Assembly: GCF_000420845.1 (NCBI RefSeq) | Contig: NZ_ATVS01000014.1 | Span: 1-64,000, forward strand | Length of the DNA stretch: 64,000 nt | Reading direction: 5' to 3' | DNA from: Butyrivibrio sp. AE3009 | GTDB lineage: Bacteria; Bacillota; Clostridia; Lachnospirales; Lachnospiraceae | Shown: one piece after another, positions 24,806 through 32,661 of the stretch | Layout of the letters: the number at the start of each line of letters is the position of its first letter | Position numbering within the stretch: the stretch's first letter is position 1 | Translations under genes and position numbers: made by a program | The notes under the pieces: generated by a model | Told to the model about the DNA's origin: nothing | Seen by the model: the letters and a program-made list of their open reading frames with translations, nothing else | The model's database searches: none

Positions 24806-24840
24806 AAAGTGGCAGTCCCCATCAAGGGTTCTGCCACTTT
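24806..24840. terminator. Hairpin terminator after the oxidoreductase gene
   Basis: AAAGTGGCAG and CTGCCACTTT form a 10-bp stem around a 15-base loop; on the minus strand TTTATTTGA follows. The left arm and loop (GTGGCAGTCCCCATCA) resemble the REP-like unit at 12036-12179. The remaining intergenic bases up to 24967 are AT-rich with nothing recognised. Confidence 0.65.
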
Positions 24841-24967
24841 TGATTGTAATTATGAAATTTGCATAAAGTAATTATTAAATTTTTACAAGCTAATTTAAGT
24901 TATATGGCAACTAATTTAGTTAACATACACTCAAAATTAGCATTCAAAATTTCGTATTAAAAATAAC

Positions 24968-27823
24968 TTAATCTTCGAGCCATTTAGTCTCTTTATCAGT
25001 TTTCTTAGTAAATGGTCTCTTGATAGCCTGCTTAATGCCGTTAGGAATGATATATTTAAGCTTCTCTTCCGCCGTTCTCATTGTTGAAGCATCCGGGTTA
25101 TCCCTTGTAAGCTTGATGGCATCGAATTCGCAGCGTGTTGTGCAAAGTCCGCAGCCAACGCACTTGTTGGGATCTACAATTGAAGCTCCGCAGCCAAGAC
25201 AACGGGATGTTTCCTTCTTGATCTGCTCTTCGGTAAATACCTTCTTGGTATCACGGAAGGTAAGCTCTCCGGGTTTCTTGGCATCAGCGGGAACCTGACG
25301 TCCAACATGGTCATAGTCCTTAACAAGAATATCATCCTTATCAAGCTCAATGAAGAAGTTAGGATCACGGCCAATTGTAAGTGATGAATGAGGCTGTACA
25401 AATCTGTGAATAGACTCAGCACCCTCTTTACCGCAGGCAATAGCATCAATTGCAAATCTTGGTCCATAGAACATATCGCCGCCTACGAAGATATCCTTAA
25501 CTGTTGTCTGGAAAGTCACCTTATCAGCTATGGGAGCCGGTCCCCTGAATTCCACTGCTTCATCCTTAAGGAGGTCACCCCAGATAGTAGCCTGTCCAAC
25601 TGAAAGGATAACGTTGGAACATGCGATTTCCATGGTCTCATTCTCATCATACTGAGGATCAAAACGTCCTTCGGCATTCTTAACCTGAGTACACTTCTTG
25701 AATACGATGCCCTTTACCTTGCCGTTCTCTGAAAGGATTTCCTTGGGTCCCCAACCGCCTCTGAACTCGATTCCTTCTGATTCAGCGATCTCGATTTCTT
25801 CAGGAAGAGCAGGCATGATATCGCGGGTCTCAAGTGATACCTGAGTGATCTTGGGAGATCCGCAGCGGATAGCTGTACGGCTTACGTCGATAGCAACGTT
25901 ACCACCGCCGATTACTACTGTATCGCCTGTAAGCTTATAATTCTCATCATCAATAACATCGTGAAGAATATCAACACCCTTGATCACGCCTTCTGCGTCC
26001 TCTCCGGGAACATTTACGCCGCGTCCACCCTGGCAGCCGATTGCGATATAAAATGCCTTATATCCCTCATCTCTGAGCTGCTTAAGAGTAATATCCTTAC
26101 CAACTTCAACACCGAGACGAATGTCTACACCGAGGTCTCTTAATACATCAACCTCAGCCTCAACAATGTTTTTCTCCATAACGAAGGAAGGAATACCATA
26201 GGTAACCATTCCGCCGGGTTTCTTGTTCTTATCAAACAGTGTAGGCTTGTAGCCCTTAAGTGCAAGATAATACGCACAGGAAATACCTGCAGGGCCGGCG
26301 CCTATAATTGCAACCTTCTCGTCAAAGCCGCCGCCAAGCTTAGGGATTACCTTCTCAGGTACATATCTTGTCTCTGCGTTAAGATCACGCATAGCAACAA
26401 ACTTCTTTACCTCATCGATAGCAAGAGCCTGATCGATGGTGCCTCTTGTGCAGGCATCCTCACAACGGCGGTTACATACATGTCCGCAAACTGCAGGAAG
26501 CGGATTGTACTTCTTGATAAGTGCAAGAGCCTCGTCATATCTACCCTGAGAAGCCATCTTGATGTAACCCTGAACAGGAAGGTGTGCAGGACAAGCTGTC
26601 TTACAAGGAGCAGTTCCTGTCTTATGTGTGTTTATACGGTTGATGTCACGGTAGTCCTCAGTCCACATATCCTGTGACCACTTCTGCTCTGTAGGAAGAG
26701 GCATCTTAGGATATACAACCTCTGTGCCATCCTTTTTGCAGAGCTTCTGTCCAAGGGTTACTGCACCTGCAGGACATACCTCTACGCAGCGACCGCAGGC
26801 AACACAGTTATCTTTTTTAACATGAGCCACATATGCAGATCTTGACATATTTGGTGTGTTAAAGAGCTGTGATGTACGAAGAGCATAGCAAACATTAACG
26901 TTACAGTTACAGATAGCGAAGATCTTGTTCTGACCATCAATATTGGTGATTTGGTGAACAAATCCGTTGGCCTCAGCCTGCTTGAAGATATCAAGGGCTT
27001 CCTCGCGAGTAATGTAACGACCATCCTTCTGTGTCTCAACAACATAATCGGCCATATCACCGATAGCGATACACCAGCCTTCAGGATCATCGGCGCAGCC
27101 CTGTTCAAAGGTCTGTCTTGATCTTCTGCAGGAGCAGGGTGAAGCTGCATATTTGCCCTCATATTTATCAAGCCAGTGAGAAATATGCTCGAGATTAATG
27201 GACTCACTCTCCATCTCAATAGCCTTCTCAACAGGAATAACATGCATTCCTACGCCGGCTCCGCCCATGGGAACCATATGTGTAAGACCCTCAAGAGGAA
27301 TACGGCTCATTCTCTCAAAGAAAGCACCTGCTTCGGGATGAGCTTCAAGAACCTTGTGGTTCATATTTCCGAACTCAGCAGATCCGGGAACGTACATAGG
27401 AAGAACATACTGTTTCTCATGCTTATCGTTCTCGTAATTCCACTCAATTACGCCATTGTAGGACATCTCATCAAGCTGCTTCTGAAGTTCTTCTTTGGAA
27501 TACTCAGGACAAAGCTTAGCAATCTCCTCAAAGGTTCTGGGTTTACGCTTCTGCATTTTAAGTGCGATCTCACACTGTTCATCTGTGATCAGATTGTAAA
27601 GTCCCCAATACTCAGGGCTTTCTTTGGTAATCTTTTCAAGTCCGAGCTTGATCTCTTTTCTGTCAGTTACGCACTTTGCAAATTTTGCAAGGGGCTCACG
27701 GAAGGGGGCGTTCATATCAACCGTATCTGGAATAATGCCGGCTCTGGGATCAACCTTATTACGGTTTGGATCCAGAGAATAAGGGGTCATCAGATCATTC
27801 ATATCAAATTGATTTTTATCCAT
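24968..27823 (-). CDS. Multi-cluster ferredoxin/GltD-type FAD-NAD(P) oxidoreductase (951 aa)
   Basis: Large cytoplasmic iron-sulfur flavoprotein. The first 320 residues form a separate domain with a Cys-rich cluster site (SPCSCRRSRQTFEQGCADD, then FAICNCNVNVCYALRT). It is followed by a ferredoxin motif (CVACGRCVEVCPAG), the GltD/NfnB-type iron-sulfur entry domain (PCKTACPAHLPVQGYI; CGHVCNRRCEDACTRG), the FAD fold (VAIIGAGPAGISCAYYL), the NAD(P)H fold (VVIGGGNVAIDVSRTA), and a C-terminal cluster pair (CLGCGASI; CVGCGLCTTRCEF). This points to electron transfer between NAD(P)H and ferredoxin or an unknown acceptor. It is downstream of hypA, hypB and a polytopic membrane protein. The substrate is unknown; it is not a normal glutamate synthase small subunit. 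Confidence 0.85.
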   Translation of the reverse strand: MDKNQFDMNDLMTPYSLDPNRNKVDPRAGIIPDTVDMNAPFREPLAKFAKCVTDRKEIKLGLEKITKESPEYWGLYNLITDEQCEIALKMQKRKPRTFEEIAKLCPEYSKEELQKQLDEMSYNGVIEWNYENDKHEKQYVLPMYVPGSAEFGNMNHKVLEAHPEAGAFFERMSRIPLEGLTHMVPMGGAGVGMHVIPVEKAIEMESESINLEHISHWLDKYEGKYAASPCSCRRSRQTFEQGCADDPEGWCIAIGDMADYVVETQKDGRYITREEALDIFKQAEANGFVHQITNIDGQNKIFAICNCNVNVCYALRTSQLFNTPNMSRSAYVAHVKKDNCVACGRCVEVCPAGAVTLGQKLCKKDGTEVVYPKMPLPTEQKWSQDMWTEDYRDINRINTHKTGTAPCKTACPAHLPVQGYIKMASQGRYDEALALIKKYNPLPAVCGHVCNRRCEDACTRGTIDQALAIDEVKKFVAMRDLNAETRYVPEKVIPKLGGGFDEKVAIIGAGPAGISCAYYLALKGYKPTLFDKNKKPGGMVTYGIPSFVMEKNIVEAEVDVLRDLGVDIRLGVEVGKDITLKQLRDEGYKAFYIAIGCQGGRGVNVPGEDAEGVIKGVDILHDVIDDENYKLTGDTVVIGGGNVAIDVSRTAIRCGSPKITQVSLETRDIMPALPEEIEIAESEGIEFRGGWGPKEILSENGKVKGIVFKKCTQVKNAEGRFDPQYDENETMEIACSNVILSVGQATIWGDLLKDEAVEFRGPAPIADKVTFQTTVKDIFVGGDMFYGPRFAIDAIACGKEGAESIHRFVQPHSSLTIGRDPNFFIELDKDDILVKDYDHVGRQVPADAKKPGELTFRDTKKVFTEEQIKKETSRCLGCGASIVDPNKCVGCGLCTTRCEFDAIKLTRDNPDASTMRTAEEKLKYIIPNGIKQAIKRPFTKKTDKETKWLED

Positions 27824-27867
27824 GTACTTTTATCCTCATCTTTCTAATCGTTAACAGTTCCCATGCA

Positions 27868-28212
27868 TCAGGTTGCCGATATTTCTTTTATCATAAATTC
27901 ATTGCCCTTCAGCAGGTAGGTTCGTTCACTGCCGCAGTTTGGGCAGATCTTGCCATGTGCAACAGTTTCGTATTCGGTCTTACAATCCTCACAGAAGCTG
28001 ACCGCCGGAAGATTCTCAATAATCAGTTCTGAATCCTTCATAAGTTCAGTTCTTGCAGAGGCCCACTTCCATGCATCCTGCAAAAAAGATGGTACAACTC
28101 CCGATACTTCTCCAAGCTGAAGAGTCACCGAATGAATCTTTTCTATTTCATTTTCTTTACCGACTTCGGTAAGATCATCAATTATACGAAACACTACTCC
28201 TAATTCGTGCAT
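27868..28212 (-). CDS. hypA: Hydrogenase/urease nickel metallochaperone HypA
   Basis: Delivers nickel to metalloenzymes together with HypB. It has the invariant MHE N-terminus whose His2 binds nickel (MHELGVVFRIIDD), the conserved VTLQLGEVSGVVP core, and a zinc site of two CxxC pairs (CEDC and CPNC). The length of 114 residues is normal. ATG 28212 is preceded by GAGGGAAA. No hydrogenase or urease subunit is in the window, so its client is unknown. A terminator-like hairpin separates it from hypB. Confidence 0.93.
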   Translation of the reverse strand: MHELGVVFRIIDDLTEVGKENEIEKIHSVTLQLGEVSGVVPSFLQDAWKWASARTELMKDSELIIENLPAVSFCEDCKTEYETVAHGKICPNCGSERTYLLKGNEFMIKEISAT

Positions 28213-28256
28213 TTTCCCTCATTTCTAAATAAAAAAACGTTCTTTTGGGCAAAAAA

Positions 28257-28305
28257 TCGTGCGATAAGCCGGAGAAAGATAAACTTCCCCTTGTTTATCG
28301 CACGA
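28257..28305 (-). terminator. Terminator-like hairpin between hypB and hypA
   Basis: TCGTGCGATAA and TTATCGCACGA form a perfect 11-bp stem. On the minus strand it is followed by TTTTTTG, so it can act as an intrinsic terminator or attenuator inside the gene group. The 27-base loop can form a weaker inner stem. Only 44 bases lie between it and hypA, with no evident promoter, so hypA and the oxidoreductase probably rely on read-through. Confidence 0.75.
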
Positions 28306-28338
28306 TAATCTCAGTTCTAATGCAACAGCAAGAATAAA

Positions 28339-29007
28339 TTATCTAATTGCTTCTTCAATATTCTCAGAAAGCCATTTAGCCCACTCTTCCATTCCTTCAC
28401 CTGTCTTAGCACAGATAGGAATGATCTTAGCCTTGGGATTTCTGAAAAGAATATTTTCTTTGCATTTCTCAAGATCAAAGTCAAAATAAGGCATTACATC
28501 TATCTTGTTAATAAGTACCACATCGCAAATTGAAAACATAAGCGGATACTTGAGAGGCTTATCATGTCCCTCAGGCACCGAAAGGATCATCGCGTTCTTG
28601 GTGCTGCCCGTATCAAATTCCGCAGGGCATACAAGGTTGCCGACATTCTCTAAAATAGCGAAGTCAACATCCTCAACTCCCAGCTCTCTGATGCCTTGTC
28701 TTGTCATGTCGGCATCGAGGTGGCACATACCACCGGTATGAAGCTGTATTGACTTAACTCCTGTTGCTGCTATTGTTCTTGCATCAACATCAGAGTCAAT
28801 ATCAGCCTCCATAACACCGATTCTGTACTTATCCTTTAAAAGTTCGATAGTACGTGTCAGTGTAGTTGTCTTGCCTGATCCGGGCGAAGACATAAGGTTA
28901 AGGAGGAATGTCTTGCTCTCCTTAAGTTCGCTTCTGAGCTTGTCAGCGTCCTGATCATTGCTCTCAAAAATGCTTCTTTTAACTTCGATTACTCTTACAT
29001 TATCCAT
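28339..29007 (-). CDS. hypB: Hydrogenase nickel incorporation GTPase HypB
   Basis: GTPase that drives nickel transfer with HypA. The P-loop is LMSSPGSGKTTTLTRTIELL, followed by the metal-binding signature TGGMCHLDADMTRQG at the dimer interface and the guanine-recognition motif NKID. The N-terminal His-rich nickel-storage stretch found in some HypB proteins is absent; the 222-residue length fits the short form. ATG 29007 is preceded by GAAGGAAAAGG. It follows the membrane protein gene by 36 bases. Confidence 0.93.
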   Translation of the reverse strand: MDNVRVIEVKRSIFESNDQDADKLRSELKESKTFLLNLMSSPGSGKTTTLTRTIELLKDKYRIGVMEADIDSDVDARTIAATGVKSIQLHTGGMCHLDADMTRQGIRELGVEDVDFAILENVGNLVCPAEFDTGSTKNAMILSVPEGHDKPLKYPLMFSICDVVLINKIDVMPYFDFDLEKCKENILFRNPKAKIIPICAKTGEGMEEWAKWLSENIEEAIR

Positions 29008-29043
29008 TTTTTCTGCCTTTTCCTTCAGCTTTTTATTTCTATA

Positions 29044-30165
29044 TTATCTTTCGGCACGGTCTAATGCAAGCTGGAAATCCTTAGTATCTGTAAATACTTC
29101 GTTAGCGTAAGGATTCTTACCAATCTTAACGGATCTCTTGATGATCTCAGCAATGCAGATCACATTGATAGCGATTGAAAGAATTGCTACAACACCCTGT
29201 GATGTTGGATTAGCTGATACTCCCAAAGCAGAAATTGCTTCGCCTGCTGCTGCAGTCTTGCCTGCTCCGCTCTGATAAATCTGCATAGCAGAGTTATACA
29301 GCATCTCTGTATTAACACCAGCCTCTGTAGCACCACCGTAAACAGAAGGAAGTGCAGCCTGGAATCTGCCGATAAGCTGGAATGTAGGAACAACCTGAGC
29401 CCACATACACCAGATAGCAAGTGTGTTGGCACGGTTCTGGATCCATGCGCCCTTGTTCCAGAAAGCATTAGCAAATGTAGGAGCAAGAAGAAGTGCAACA
29501 CCACAGTACCATGAATGTGTAGGAAGGTTGAGGTATGTATACTCGAAGTTCCATACATCATAAGCAAGGATGAACCAAACTGTCATATCAGGCCAAAGCA
29601 TATCAGCGTGATTCTTATCCTTAGAAGAATAAAGATGTACACAGCCTGTCATACAGAAGATGTTGATCAAACCTGCAATTGCATTAACAACATTCCACCA
29701 TCCGCCATAGATGAATACACCCTCATTTGATGCCCACCATGCACCTGAAAGGTCGCCGGTTATAGAAGCTGCAGCAAGAGCAGATTCCATATCTGAAACA
29801 ACAGCGATTAAAATATTAGCAGCAACGATGAACCAAGGGAACCACTTGAACCATTTCTCTTTGCCAATGCCCCATTTGTACTTGATCATCATGAAGCCTA
29901 CACAGCCGATATCAGCAGCATAGAGCTTGAAATAATGGAACCATCCGTCCATGTATGCAACAGTAGGATTTTCCTTTCCTCCGAACATACCAAGATGTGC
30001 AAGAATGAAATAAATAGTAAGAATAGTAGGGATGATAACAAATACAAGCATACCACCCTGCTTGGTTCTACGACCGATCTCATTCATAAGAATGAGACCA
30101 ACAAAAACCATGACCCAACCGATAAGTTGCATAGATGCAGTATTTCCATAAAGTTGGAATAGCAT
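29044..30165 (-). CDS. Polytopic membrane protein of unknown function (DUF5692-like)
   Basis: A 373-residue, very hydrophobic protein with about nine to ten transmembrane helices and many Trp and Tyr residues near helix ends (YDVWNFEYTYLNLPTHSWYC; AFWNKGAWIQNRANTLAIW). I recall a family of this kind as DUF5692, but cannot verify the assignment here. There is no transporter, kinase or glycosyltransferase motif that I recognise. It is the first gene of a unit with hypB, hypA and the iron-sulfur flavoprotein, which suggests a role linked to nickel or to membrane redox chemistry. ATG 30165 is preceded by AAGGAGG, and a strong promoter lies about 70-95 bases upstream. Confidence 0.6.
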   Translation of the reverse strand: MLFQLYGNTASMQLIGWVMVFVGLILMNEIGRRTKQGGMLVFVIIPTILTIYFILAHLGMFGGKENPTVAYMDGWFHYFKLYAADIGCVGFMMIKYKWGIGKEKWFKWFPWFIVAANILIAVVSDMESALAAASITGDLSGAWWASNEGVFIYGGWWNVVNAIAGLINIFCMTGCVHLYSSKDKNHADMLWPDMTVWFILAYDVWNFEYTYLNLPTHSWYCGVALLLAPTFANAFWNKGAWIQNRANTLAIWCMWAQVVPTFQLIGRFQAALPSVYGGATEAGVNTEMLYNSAMQIYQSGAGKTAAAGEAISALGVSANPTSQGVVAILSIAINVICIAEIIKRSVKIGKNPYANEVFTDTKDFQLALDRAER

Positions 30166-30182
30166 AAAAAAAACCTCCTTGT

Positions 30183-30214
30183 GATATCGCTCTCTCTTGA
30201 ATAATTATCGATAT
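30183..30214 (-). promoter_or_regulatory. Leader hairpin/operator candidate just before the DUF5692-like gene
   Basis: GATATCG and CGATATC pair across the leader, leaving AAGGAGG three bases downstream. The segment also contains CGATATCGATAATTATTC, a partial match to a Fur-type 19-mer. Its position just downstream of the predicted transcription start suits either an operator or a translation switch. Confidence 0.35.
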
Positions 30215-30232
30215 CGTTATTTTTTTGACATT

Positions 30233-30261
30233 AGTATAGCATAATGCACAATATTTAGCAA
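30233..30261 (-). promoter_or_regulatory. Promoter of the DUF5692-like/hypBA/oxidoreductase unit
   Basis: TTGCTA and TATACT on the minus strand with a 17-base spacer and an extended -10 TGC. The gap on to hemZ at 30400 is AT-rich; no clear terminator for hemZ was found in it. Confidence 0.65.
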
Positions 30262-30399
30262 TATTTGAGCAGTGTTTTAGGGCAAAAGGGGGCACTTAAT
30301 TTATAAATATTAGTTTCCAAAATCATGAGAAATACTGCGTTTTATCACAATTATAATATTTTTGGTTTCCAATTATGTGAATAAATATTCATACGTTAA

Positions 30400-31962
30400 T
30401 TATTTATCGTTAAATAGTTCACGTTTTCTATTTATCATTTCATCGATCTGTTCCATGTATAATCTCACATCCTTAACATTGTCACAGCGCTCAATCCTGC
30501 CATCATATCCGTATACTCTCTTAGTGACAGTGCCGGCTCCAAGAGCTACAATTGACTGAACTTCTTCATTAATAAGGATGTTATATATTCCGGCTTTGCC
30601 CGGTGCTGCATAGCCTGTATTCTCAAAATTTCCGCTGATATTCTTCTGCCTGTAGAGATAATATGGAGTAAGCCCCATATCGCCTGCACCGAATGCAGCA
30701 ATCTTCATCATTTCTTCTGTATTATTAAATGAAGCAACATCGCCTTTTTGCGAGAATCCTCGAATTTCCTTCTCCTTGAGTATCTCAGCAAGCCTTGATC
30801 CTCTCTTTATTGCCAGCGAATGAACCGTCAGATCATCGGGACCGAGTTTTTTAATCTCATCCATTGTGTATCGCACATCCTCTGAAGTCTCACCGGGAAG
30901 TCCCAGGATGATATCCATGTTGATATTATCAAAGCCCTCTTCTCTTGCCATATGGAAAGAATCTATAAGCTGAGCCACATTGTGCTGTCTTCCGATGAGT
31001 TTCAAGGTCTCATCTCTCATAGTCTGCGGGTTGACCGAGATCCTGTCGCACCCTTGGCTCTTCATAGCCTGTAGCTTTTCCCTGGTTATGGAGTCCGGTC
31101 TTCCGGATTCAACTGTAAACTCTTTTACTCTGGATGTATCAAGTTTCTTGTGAACATATCCCAATAGCTCATCAATCTGATCCGGCAAAAGTGTTGTAGG
31201 TGTTCCTCCGCCTACATATATTGTATCCAGTGTTTTACCTGCGAAGGCGTCAGCCACATAGTCTATTTCCTTCTTAAGACATTTAATATAGTCTCCTACA
31301 ATATTCTTGTAGGCTCCAATCGGATAAGATGTGAACGAACAATACAGACAGGTCGTAGGGCAAAAAGGAATTCCTATATATAAGCTATAGCCGTTCTCAT
31401 AATCGATATCCTTAAGAATTTCCTTCTCACGTCTGGCAATTCTGATGCTGAGATCAATCTTCTCATCACTTACAAAATACATATCCTTCATATATTTCCT
31501 GATCTCATTATCGCTGCCGCCATTGTCCACGATATTCATGGCGATTCTGGTGGGCCTAATGCCTGTAAGATTACCCCAGGGCAGTTCCTTACCGTTTTTT
31601 CTGCTAAGAACCTTGTATATCAGTTTCTTGAGTGCATTCTTGGAATTATCCAATTCCTGCGTAACGCCGTTGGTGGAATGGCTTGCCCCCTGGGCATTTT
31701 TATCCTTGTCAAAAAAGTCCGCGCTATCCATAATGTCCTCAGATACCTTAAGGGTTATGGTTCCGCAGCTTCCTCCTTCGCACTCCTTTATATCAAAATA
31801 AATAAAGGATATCTCATCATTATCAGAAATATCCTTCTCCTTGTCTTCATTATCTCCGGGTTTACCCACGATCATCCTGACATTGTCCATAGGATAGAAT
31901 GCTTTGAACAATGAGTGAATGTCATACTGAAACCTATCCTCACTGAGGTAAATAACCTGCAT
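30400..31962 (-). CDS. hemZ: Coproporphyrinogen dehydrogenase-like radical SAM protein HemZ
   Basis: Oxygen-independent coproporphyrinogen III oxidase-related radical SAM enzyme. The cluster motif is CPTTCLYCSF at about residues 204-213, followed by DTIYVGGGTPTTL and the ESGRPDSITREKL segment. The N-terminal 190 residues, including the NLTGIRPTRI motif, are the HemZ-specific extension. The length of 520 residues fits. ATG 31962 is preceded by GGAGAAA. It is the last gene of apt-relA-MBL-hemZ, a common clostridial order. No other haem genes are nearby, so the true substrate is uncertain. Confidence 0.88.
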   Translation of the reverse strand: MQVIYLSEDRFQYDIHSLFKAFYPMDNVRMIVGKPGDNEDKEKDISDNDEISFIYFDIKECEGGSCGTITLKVSEDIMDSADFFDKDKNAQGASHSTNGVTQELDNSKNALKKLIYKVLSRKNGKELPWGNLTGIRPTRIAMNIVDNGGSDNEIRKYMKDMYFVSDEKIDLSIRIARREKEILKDIDYENGYSLYIGIPFCPTTCLYCSFTSYPIGAYKNIVGDYIKCLKKEIDYVADAFAGKTLDTIYVGGGTPTTLLPDQIDELLGYVHKKLDTSRVKEFTVESGRPDSITREKLQAMKSQGCDRISVNPQTMRDETLKLIGRQHNVAQLIDSFHMAREEGFDNINMDIILGLPGETSEDVRYTMDEIKKLGPDDLTVHSLAIKRGSRLAEILKEKEIRGFSQKGDVASFNNTEEMMKIAAFGAGDMGLTPYYLYRQKNISGNFENTGYAAPGKAGIYNILINEEVQSIVALGAGTVTKRVYGYDGRIERCDNVKDVRLYMEQIDEMINRKRELFNDK

Positions 31963-31992
31963 TTTAATTTCTCCGTTTATACATTCAATAAA

Positions 31993-32661
31993 TCAAGAAT
32001 AATCCTCTCCGCAGAAGGGATTGTAAACTCTCTCATGACCTATGGTGGTCATCTCACCATGCCCCGGATAAACATAAGTATCATCCGGAAGTACAAAGAG
32101 CTTCTCGCGAATGGATCTGATAAGTTCGCCTGTGGAACTTGTAGGGAAATCGGTTCTTCCCACCGACTCCTCAAAAAGAGTGTCGCCACAGATAAGAATT
32201 CCGGCTTCCTCAAAATAATAACAGCACCCGCCGGAAGTATGTCCGGGAGTAAAAATAACCTTGCACTTCATGCCTGCAGCCTCAATCTCTTCTCCGTCTC
32301 TGTAGAAATCATCAGGAGTTATGGTAAGTCTCATACCGTAATCATTGGAAAGATTGAGGTAAGGATCTTTGCACATTGCCATCTCTTTTTCATGGCAGCC
32401 AATCCTGGCACCGGTAAGCTGTCTTAGCTTCTCGGCTCCGCCAATATGATCGAAATGCCCATGTGTAAGCAGAATAAGGTCTACAACAAAGCCCTTCTCG
32501 GTAAGCTTGTCATATATCATCTCACCTCTGTCGGCGGGATCAAAGAAAATAACATGCTTCTTGCCGTCTTCAAATGTCTTATCGTCATCAAAGACAAAGT
32601 AGCAGTTGGTTCCCACCATACCAAGTGTCATTGCTCCGACCTGTAGATTCTGTTTGCTCAT
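31993..32661 (-). CDS. MBL-fold metallo-hydrolase (glyoxalase II-like)
   Basis: A 222-residue metallo-beta-lactamase-fold hydrolase with the metal motif LLTHGHFDHIGG and further ligands in FTPGHTSGGCCY, ICGDTLFEESVGRTD and YPGHGEMTT. It matches the small YcbL/glyoxalase II-like group; the physiological thioester or other substrate is not known. Its ATG overlaps the relA stop (TGATG), so translation is coupled. It stands where Bacillus has dtd after relA. Confidence 0.88.
   Translation of the reverse strand: MSKQNLQVGAMTLGMVGTNCYFVFDDDKTFEDGKKHVIFFDPADRGEMIYDKLTEKGFVVDLILLTHGHFDHIGGAEKLRQLTGARIGCHEKEMAMCKDPYLNLSNDYGMRLTITPDDFYRDGEEIEAAGMKCKVIFTPGHTSGGCCYYFEEAGILICGDTLFEESVGRTDFPTSSTGELIRSIREKLFVLPDDTYVYPGHGEMTTIGHERVYNPFCGEDYS

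Noticed and set aside
27876..27883. Second sigma-28 -10 element (plus strand GCCGATAT) in hypA
   Set aside because: No TAA(A/G) box at the right distance and no plus-strand gene downstream.
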